Shown here one piece after another: positions 56,226 to 64,000 of a DNA stretch of 64,000 nucleotides. The notes beneath the pieces were generated by a model. The model saw only the letters and a program-made list of their open reading frames with translations, was not told the DNA's origin and ran no database searches. The translations under genes were made by a program, and so were the position numbers. The DNA is from Terfezia claveryi (Eukaryota; Ascomycota; Pezizomycetes; Pezizales; Pezizaceae), in assembly GCA_015179025.1 (NCBI GenBank), contig WHUX01000014.1, positions 434,001 to 498,000 on the forward strand, read 5' to 3'. Numbering within the stretch: position 1 is the stretch's first letter; the number at the start of each line of letters is the position of its first letter.

Positions 56226-57319
56226 CAAAATGCTAGATTATGCTGTTGAACATACACCAAAATGCAGATTATGCAGTTATAACGTCTTCGTAGAATTTAT
56301 TGGAGCTAAAATCACGTGGCTAGAATATCCATATGGACTCTAGGTACACTCGGAGTAGTGTGGTGCAATCATATTTAATAGTTATCCACACGGATAAGTA
56401 TTGAATATGGATATGATCTTCGGAGCAGTGCAGGATTATCACAGATGGTTCTCACTGTTATGGTATGTTGTTGAGTTAACATTGCCATTGGTGAGCAATT
56501 TGACCCATCTCGACACATTGACATTTGACATGATTGGTGATTACTACATTACAATAATTATGTGATCTAACTGCAGCTACACTACATAACTGACAAACAT
56601 TGAAAGGAAAGGCCAAAAGGAAATTACAGGACTTGGTGGGGCAACTGGACCTTCTTCTGGAGTACTTAGTAACCATTTTTTTATCCACCAAAATTATTCA
56701 ATGTGAGAATAGTACAGAACTCCGAGGAGCCTTACTTTGTTTAGTGAAAGACCATAGAATTCGGTTTATTTCTGGCATCCTCGACGTCTACGTATCAAAG
56801 CCTAATTGAACTCAGCTCTCTTAAATAATGCCGAGGGGGGGATTGTTTCGTAGAGCTCTTGCCGCTCACGCAGCTGCACTAGAACAACCAGGTCATTCAA
56901 TTATTGATCCGTATGCTCGAAGTCCGCCAGCGCACCCAAGAATCACGAAGTCCCATGAGCCCGACTATCTACTATTCCATTGATCTAAAAACAAATTCCC
57001 TGGTTTCGCTCCACATCCCCTATCAGACTCGATAGGCACAGACTACCAACTTTTCTTATATTTGGCAAAGTTATTGGGAAACTACATCGATGCTAATTAT
57101 CAGCAGTTACATAGAGTATGAGTATTCCGCTTAATTGGCGCGGAATATTGTTGTACCAAAAATGCATATATACTTGAACAGGAACTAATACTTATAAACT
57201 ATGGCAGCTGGAGGTACATGGTCGTCGTTTAGTTTTTTTTTAGGCTTGTAAACAAGTTAGTTTTACAGTGGGCGGAATAATGCAATAACATAAAACATTG
57301 GATGATCAGCTCCTCAGAG
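56226..57319. other. Region upstream of a mariner relic
   Basis: No intact gene. Broken protein-like stretches at 56830-57110 may be further transposon debris, but I could not assign them. Confidence 0.35.
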
Positions 57320-57560
57320 TGAGGGAGGATTACGTAGATGGAATTCATATATGGCAGGACAACTCTCATACACACCAAAGATAATTACACTCTTTCTCAA
57401 AAGATATAGTTGTAATATTACAAACCATCCTCCATATTCACCAGGCCTTAATCCTTTCGAGCATGCTCAAACGCCATCGTCCTGGCATCCTATAAACTCC
57501 CGGTGGACCACTAGCAGTAAAGCGAAGGTACGCGAAAATCATTGTTTAATTATATAGATA
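57320..57560 (+). pseudogene. Tc1/mariner transposase relic: DDE catalytic end
   Basis: One frame gives DGIHIWQDNSHTHQR, matching the second catalytic Asp block (…QDN…H) of Tc1/mariner transposases. A shifted frame then gives NHPPYSPGLNPFEHA, the hallmark PPYSPDLNPIEH block. Here D is replaced by G in the PYSPGLNP copy. A stop and a frameshift separate the blocks, so the gene is dead. The N-terminal DNA-binding part is not visible. Confidence 0.75.
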
Positions 57561-58850
57561 TTGTGGCTGTTAGATTCTGCCTTCCTTTCTTAAGTCTCTA
57601 TATCAATTTATGCGTCGTCGAGTTGCAGCTGTCATCAAGGCGAATGGGTAGTATACCAAGTATTAATTGCAGAAGTAGTAGTGGAGGAGGCAATAGCGTA
57701 AGACTCTAACATGAATAGGGCCTTTCACGCTACCGAAAACAGCTAGCTTATGCATGTTCAACTAAGCTATAAGTTGCAGCCGTGTGGTAAGCATACCACC
57801 AAGCTCGAGGGTCGGGTGCCGAGACTAAGCATACCACAGCAGGTGCGAGCGGGAGTGTTTTTTATTTAGCTGAACATCACCGTAAAATCTTCAGTGGCAA
57901 GCTTCGCTCTATGAGAATAGAATAGCCTTTATGCAGCCAGCCCTAACCAGCACCCGTACGGACTGTACATAAGCCTAAAAAAAGTGAGAATTTGCATTAT
58001 ATTGAGTCGACCGCTAAGTAAATGGGGATTGCAATAGAATCTAGCGCCCTTCCTTTGTGATCTGGCAAGCTGGTAGCTATAGGAGTCTGCCTGCTGAGTA
58101 GCCCCCGTATCCTTTCGTATGTCATAGTCAAGACTTGAAATTAATGAAAGAGAGGTCTATTTTATGCAGGGAGTCTAATATCTATAGTCATTGCCGAATT
58201 CTCATTAAGGTAACTTAGGCTTGAGTCAAGTTTATGAACACAGTTTTAGGGGCTCAGATCTACAGCCGAACGTCTAACGGCAGAGCTGAAACCTCACGAA
58301 ACCAAGGAAACCCCATACCATATGCACATGTATTGTGAGTGTAACAGTGGTCTTCAATTCAGTACAAAAGAGTTCCAAGTCTGTAGTACGGACTGTTTGG
58401 TTTATTTTGGCTTTTAGTAATTTTTATCTTGGATTTGAGAGGCGCCAGCAAACATGGCCGGAAACTGCCCCAGAGGTTAGGGACTTGCTCACCTACATGC
58501 AGTCTCATCATAATTCATGTGGATTTCAGTACAAACATGTTTAAAGCTAAAATTCAAGGCTAACTAGGATTAATATCATTCGATAGAGGAAGTACAGAGT
58601 ATACGGTTTGTATTTGCCCTTCCTATAGCTCAACATTTAGTTTGACGCTGTACAGATGCAGATCCCAAGGGTATGCCAGAATTAACAACCTTGGATATAC
58701 TGTCCACTTACAGTGTACAAAATTTGGCTTCTTGTGTCTTTTCGGCATGATCCACATCTAATACAAGAATTGAAAACATTCAATGTCAAATTGTTGCTTG
58801 CCCTACCCTGGAGATTTTACAAGTTTACGAAGGCTCACCAGCACGGTGTT
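57561..58850. other. Intergenic region
   Basis: No gene supported. A frame at 58335-58544 has no motif. Confidence 0.4.
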
Positions 58851-58857
58851 ATATAAA
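58851..58857 (+). promoter_or_regulatory. TATA box of the 135-residue gene
   Basis: TATAAA-type sequence (TTATATAAACTG) about 140 bases before the ATG at 58996; this decides the start below. Confidence 0.55.
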
Positions 58858-58995
58858 CTGCGATGTATCGAGGGAAGGCCACCCCAGGGTTCTACCTATT
58901 GGCTCAATATCCACCTACCAATAAACCTTTTTACACAGTCATCCTCACGGGATATCCAGGTATCAGCAAACACTGAGAACCCATTGGCGATAGTC

Positions 58996-59403
58996 ATGGG
59001 GGAAAATGTACCTACATCTGACTACATCATAGAATTCCTCAGCAGAGAATTCGATGTCTCTCGAGACACCGCTGAGACAGCCTTGCAGTTAAAGCCAAAG
59101 GCGGAGGTCCTGGGCCAACATCTCCGTGTCTTCAAAAATATAGTCAACCATACAGCTATCATTGCCGAGTTACCGGGAGGTAAGACGGCCCTCCGACTTG
59201 CCTTGACCGATCACAAAAAAACTCTAGAACAAACCAAAGACTTAGACAGGCAGCTCACAGCTCTGCCATTCAATGTGCACGACGTCTTAACTACATCTGT
59301 CAAGGCGGAAATTCAGCGTCTGCGGTTGGAAGCAGAGGCTTTGGATCTTGAGATGAGATCTAAAATGCGGGGACTTGGAATGCAAATCGGGACTGAAGCT
59401 TAG
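58996..59403 (+). CDS. Small hypothetical helical protein, 135 residues
   Basis: The frame is open back to 58783, but the TATA box at 58851 and loss of protein-like character before 58996 favour the later ATG. The product starts MGENVPTSDYIIEFLSREFD. It continues with SRDTAETALQLKPKAEVLGQ and KTALRLALTDHKKTLEQTKD, and ends with a charged helix (KAEIQRLRLEAEALDLEMRS). It is predicted largely helical, with a possible coiled coil at the C-terminus. There is no signal peptide and no family recognised. It stands alone among transposon remnants, so an element origin is possible. Confidence 0.55.
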   Translation: MGENVPTSDYIIEFLSREFDVSRDTAETALQLKPKAEVLGQHLRVFKNIVNHTAIIAELPGGKTALRLALTDHKKTLEQTKDLDRQLTALPFNVHDVLTTSVKAEIQRLRLEAEALDLEMRSKMRGLGMQIGTEA

Positions 59404-61314
59404 GGCCTGTCATTGAGGGTAATGCTGGCAATATCGACGGTTCAGTCCCAGTTCTGCGCGGAACGTGACCTACCCATATATGCAGTACAACTTAGCGAAG
59501 CCCACGAAACAGCACATAATTAATTCCGAAATCTGGTCATGAAATTTTTTATATGAAAGAAAAGGTTACTGTGCGGAGCCGCGACTATAATTCCCTGTAT
59601 CTAGCGAATAAGATCTCTGACTCTGGCTGCGTAGGGTAACCAGAACCCCCTTCTCAAGACTCTTTCCGCGGACCATTTATTTATAACAATTGTTTGTTTC
59701 CTTCGTAGCCCTTTTCATTCACCCTACCCACCTTGCGTTATGTGTTTCACGTAAAAGCGATTGAAGGCCAACCGCGATGACAAGATGTAGGGTAGCAGGT
59801 GGTCAGAATAAAGTTTAATGCTGCCTGGCCCTGCGGGAATGGACGTTTGTGATTGCAGGCCTCAAGGAATATGGGTAGCAATGGACATGCGTATGTATGT
59901 AAGCTACAATTTGAACAAACATAATCCAGAGGGGACACAAAGCAGGGTACTACGTGACAACGGATAGCATCGGCTTGATTCCTCATGTAAGCGCACAACG
60001 AGTGAAACGTAACTTAGCTTCAGTGTGGTGAGCCGAGCAACTTCAGTAAGTGTTAATTTGGCAACCAAAGCTTGTATCTAGGCCAGGTAGGATCTGCTGA
60101 AGTTCTCGTATAGGGTAATGTTCGATCTTGAATACATTAAAAGGTGAGCGCCCTCTGGCTCTTCACTTCCGAATTCCTAGGATTGCCTCAAAGAAATGTA
60201 TATAATGCTGTTGCAACGTTGATAGCTTAAACCCTGGCAATGTAGCAGGAAATATCTATTGTTTGTAATTAATAATATACGAGTCAATGGAGATAGCAAA
60301 CTTGAGCTACTGTCATTTGGCAGTCGTGATATGCTAGAATTCTTTCTCTCTTCAGGTCTGACATCTCCGAACGCTTCAATTTTATGGACAGCTTTTGATG
60401 CTGCACAGCTGGAGCGATCTTAGTTGACATTATGTATCGGGATAATTGGCTAGCTGTAATTCGCATCCAGACATACAAACGACTCGCATCCTCTTTTATG
60501 CATCCCACGGTTCATGTATGTATGCCTCTTCTCCCTAATGCTACGTGATCCATGAGAGATGAGGCACGAGGAATAACAATCGTGTAGAATTACGGATACA
60601 GGGTTAGGTTTTGGTAAGGCCTGCATGCGTGCCTACAAGAGCCGAATGCGGTAAAGGAGGGCCGTCGGGAACTGCTATGAGCATATACTATATGAGGGCA
60701 TTGACTTTGAAATATCTGTTTAAAAAAATCCATCCTTAAGCTCGGTAGTGGATATTGGAAAAAAAATGACATAGCGAAATGAAGCCTAAGAACATTACAA
60801 ATCTACCGCGATTAAGTTGGAGGTACATCCCGTATCCAAAAAAATGAAAGCGGAGGCACGGATCTTATGTTGAAGCTATAGAACCCGCCTTGGGTTTATT
60901 TAATATGCACTAAACAACCTGTTAGCTGATACGGATACAGACGACAGGAATTCCGGAGAATGTCTGGTAACTGGTAATGAGGGGACATTTTAGGTCAGCT
61001 ATAAACGAAATCATAAGTATTTCAGACTAGAACATACTTTTCTCTCACATAAAAATCTAGGAATACTACTGTACGGAGTAACAAGCTTGAAAACAAAATA
61101 CTGACTGAGATGCATATGTTGATCTACTTCTCAATGCAAATCCAAATCCTAAATAACCACCATCATTAACAGATAAAACATATGTTTTCACGTGGATTCA
61201 GACTGATTTCATCCGTTGAGGCCATAGCCATATCCAGCTCTTGTTCATGATATCATTCACCTCATCCCCACTGGCTTTTCGCTACCAGCAATACCACAAG
61301 GTCTATTCCGTGTA
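59404..61314. other. AT-rich intergenic region
   Basis: No supported gene or notable repeat. Confidence 0.4.
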
Positions 61315-61935
61315 TTATTCACTAAGCCCTTCAATCCACCGCGAAAGTTTTGTAATGGAAAACCACCCAACCATCCGTATTCCTGGATGTACGGCATACC
61401 ATTGTAATTGCAACGAGCGGCCAAAAACAATCAATTGTAATAATATCCTTGCTCTATCCTCCAACTCTATATCATCAATCGGAGGTGCCTCTCTCCATTG
61501 TAAATAATATGTTATAAACATTGCTGTCAAGGTGTCTATACTAAAACGTAAGTCGAGAAGATATTCCGCCTGGGAGGCAAAAATACCAAGTTGCTGGCAC
61601 AGAGCTCCAATTCGCTCATATTTTGTCAATCCGGCTCGCACGTATACTGGGTATGCCATCTTACTAGGGGGCAATGTGGATGTCATTCGGGAAGGTCCTT
61701 TGTGGTGGTATCTTGTATAATTACTATCCTGTGAAGAAATTAATTCAAAGAATTTGCGGAAATATTGTCGATCGGAACTGGACTTCGGTTTGTTTCTTTG
61801 GGCTCTATATACTCATTTAATTGTTGCTTAGCCTTGACCTTGCACTGGCGAAACACATAACCAAGTTCTTTCAACCAAACAAGGCCAATGCAGCCACTCA
61901 TAGCTTCGTAGGCAAGGCCAACTCCACAAATTTAC
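61315..61935 (-). pseudogene. Frameshifted gene remnant of unknown family
   Basis: Reading down the minus strand, one frame gives CGVGLAYEAMSGCIGLVWLK and KVKAKQQLNEYIEPKETNRS. At about 61770 the coding sense moves to another frame, QYFRKFFELISSQDSNYTRY, then AYPVYVRAGLTKYERIGALC, LLDLRFSIDTLTAMFITYYL and LLQLIVFGRSLQLQWYAVHP, ending at a stop. The natural amino-acid order on both sides suggests one ancestral protein broken by a frameshift. An AG preceded by TTTCTTCAC near 61732 could be an acceptor, but no intron is needed there. I do not know the family; a transposon protein is possible. Confidence 0.5.
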
Positions 61936-62205
61936 CATCAGACTCCTAGGGGACCTACCTCATAAATCTGTCGAAACGAACGAGGTCTTCAATAAGTTAG
62001 TGAAGATTGAACGCAAGTCTACACCTAAATGATGCGACGTTTAATTGCTTTTTACACACATTCTCTTGTTCTTGGGGAGTTCATTGTTAATGCCATTGCC
62101 TTCCCGAGTCTGACAATCCATAGACTAAAAAAATTCACTGAAATATGGCTGTTGCTGATCTATATTAGACTATGCCTAACTGGGTGAAACCGCTGTGTCT
62201 TTGTT

Positions 62206-62221
62206 TAGTCCCAACCAGACT
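62206..62221 (-). mobile_element. Degenerate micro-insertion end
   Basis: CCAACCAGACT followed by a T run; no target duplication is visible. It is listed only because of the match to the family end. Confidence 0.3.
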
Positions 62222-62284
62222 TTTTTTTTAAAAACTCTATACCAGCGATCGACGTAAGGTCATGATGGAATCCTGAAGCCTCCC

Positions 62285-62645
62285 CCTTAACTAAGCTTTC
62301 GGTATTAGAAGCAAGTCCAGCCTCTCGCGCCTAAGAAAAGACATAAGGTTGAGGTTAGTGAAGAAAGTCTCAACGAAATCCACTATGATGACTTGTTTAT
62401 CCCTATCCTTCACCTTTGCGTCCTATCGTCCGCCTGCCACCTGCTCCCAAGAACTCCACCTCCTGCCGATCCACTCTCCGGCAATACAGCTAAAGCTACA
62501 TGTTTTCCTTTTTCCGGACCCGTCTCGCAAAACATTGCATTCAGGGTCAACCGTAGGGTCTAGGGCATGTCACCACACTTGCAGTTTCCTTTCCCGTCCT
62601 GCATTGCGTGTAGTTGTCTGCCAAAACGTTGTACCAGGAAAACGG
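62285..62645 (-). mobile_element. LINE ORF2 C-terminal fragment, copy 2
   Basis: The reverse complement aligns with 50540-50925: TACACGCAATGCAGGACGGGAAAGG with AATGCAGAACTGGTAAAGG, then GTGGATTT with GAGACTTTCTTCACTAACCT, and TTTCTTAGGCGCGAGAGGC. Several stops show it is dead. Two copies in opposite orientation mark a dispersed family. Confidence 0.65.
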
Positions 62646-63660
62646 TAAATAATAGCCCTTGTCAAAAGTTGGATCACAACAGTAGAATCAGTGACACAGC
62701 GGTAGACAATCGTGTAGCCAAGTCTGCCTATCTGCCCACAAGTAGTAACGCTGCTACCATTAAGGGAAGATCAAAAGATATTGACAAGGGTTCTTATTCA
62801 CCAGTTTTCCCGGTACCAACAATTGATTCTATGAACCCTACCTATTTACGAAACCCCGCATGTATTACTATACATAACTGGTGATGTGTAGATTGACATT
62901 AACCTTTTATGTAAACCTTACTACTAGTAAGATAACACACAACACCGCATACGATATACAAAAGCAAAAAAGCAAACAAAAGCAACTGACGCTTATTGTA
63001 CTAGCGGCTCAAGTCAATTTTATCAGCGTCCGCAACAATGAATACTCTGTCTAAGGTCATATCAAGATTTATTGGTTCCCCATTCCTAGTTTGAAGCTAT
63101 GAAGGCTGACAGGCTTCGTGATGCATATCACATGAATTGATTTGTGCATGCCACATGTCATTAGTTGACAAAGAGCGAACTGCACAGACCTATTAATTGT
63201 TATATACTCATAACATTGCATCGAAAACGGAAGTCAATCATGACAAATCTTCTGCTATATCGCTTTCAGCCACTGACTGCAGCTGCCGCTTCCTCAAGTG
63301 GGCTTTCTTGCCTATGAAATCCCACCCTGTCTCATTCCCGATCTCCATACGCACAATCCCCTTTAGAATCTCGCCCTGCCTTGATACAAAGTGTTCTGAT
63401 CCAATTCACCGATATGTATCCCTTCAAATTTAAAGTTCGATTTTAAATAGTCTTAACCTTCAAGGTTTCAACTTCAACACCCAGTGTAATCGCCCACTTT
63501 CTATGCCTAGATCTACTTCCCTAATTTTAGACGCGATGCACTATCCCACCAGATCGCACATCAACCAAGCAGGAGGCCATCAACGGCTTCAATCAGCATT
63601 GGCCGAAGTTCTATCTACCTCATTGTTAGGCTCAGTACAATATCACCATGCATCTCCATA
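62646..63660. other. Intergenic region
   Basis: No supported gene; a frame at 63197-63433 has no motif. Confidence 0.4.
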
Positions 63661-63713
63661 TATCTGATATGCAAGTGATATCTGATATGCAAGTGATATC
63701 TGATATGCAAGTG
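63661..63713 (+). repeat. 18-bp tandem repeat, three copies
   Basis: TATCTGATATGCAAGTGA occurs three times head to tail, the last lacking its final base. Confidence 0.95.
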
Positions 63714-63820
63714 TAACCCTCCCCTCCCCCCCAATACGAATCAAGAATAATTTGATATAAGCAACATTTGGGCGAAGTCACGATGTTTCTTTTCTGCTAT
63801 CCACGCCCACCTATCATTGT

Positions 63821-63848
63821 GGGACATCCTGCCTGGGACATCCTGCCT
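63821..63848 (+). repeat. 14-bp tandem duplication
   Basis: GGGACATCCTGCCT occurs twice in a row, followed by a third partial GGGATATC. Confidence 0.9.
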
Positions 63849-64000
63849 GGGATATCTATATAATAAATTTATAATTGGACGATAATAGTGCTATGTATAG
63901 TTTCGTGCCATTATGTATATTCTCGACTATCGCAACACCTCAACATTATTATTCACAGACCTAGTTGCAGATCATATCCTCCATGTGTTGGAAGATGTAA

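Overview
This window looks like nuclear DNA of a filamentous ascomycete. The coding genes are sparse. Introns are short (54-90 nt) with fungal donors (GTATGT, GTAAGT), CTNA-type branch sites and YAG acceptors. Two proteins belong to the fungal secreted family DUF4360. Long AT-rich stretches carry decayed LINE, Ty3/gypsy and Tc1/mariner copies. A Pezizomycete-like (truffle or morel type) genome would fit the repeat load, but that is only an inference.

Layout. 1-6.9 kb: two tandem paralogous genes for large, low-complexity, basic proteins rich in S/T-P-x-K motifs. 8.3-11 kb: a minus-strand, multi-exon gene for an acidic, coiled-coil, proline-rich protein. 13.6-15.1 kb: a minus-strand two-exon gene whose acidic C-terminus is internally duplicated. 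17.0-18.0 kb: a three-exon gene of unknown function. 18-30 kb: gene-poor, repeat-rich DNA with tRNA-like elements, a SANT-like transposon relic, a diverged tandem duplication and a MITE with perfect inverted termini. 29.8-31.1 kb: a ~97-bp minisatellite directly in front of a gene for a CxCxxC-repeat protein. 32-42 kb: a large inverted repeat with long G/C homopolymers and a few weak small genes. 42.7-43.3 and 52.3-53.0 kb: two divergent DUF4360 secreted-protein genes. 48-64 kb: LINE 3' ends, a gypsy integrase end with inverted LTR fragments, mariner transposase relics, one small TATA-driven gene and a frameshifted pseudogene.

The most unusual observation is a family of tiny insertions of 11-31 bp. 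All share one fixed end, TAGTCTGGTTGGCAC (or its complement GTGCCAACCAGACTA). Ten copies are flanked by 9-bp direct repeats: seven exact and three with 8 of 9 matching. The fixed end, the variable other end, the short hairpin in longer copies and the 9-bp duplications point to an active or recently active micro-insertion process that I cannot match to a described element.

No metabolic cluster, rRNA, CRISPR array or viral gene was seen. Most genes here could not be given a function from sequence alone.
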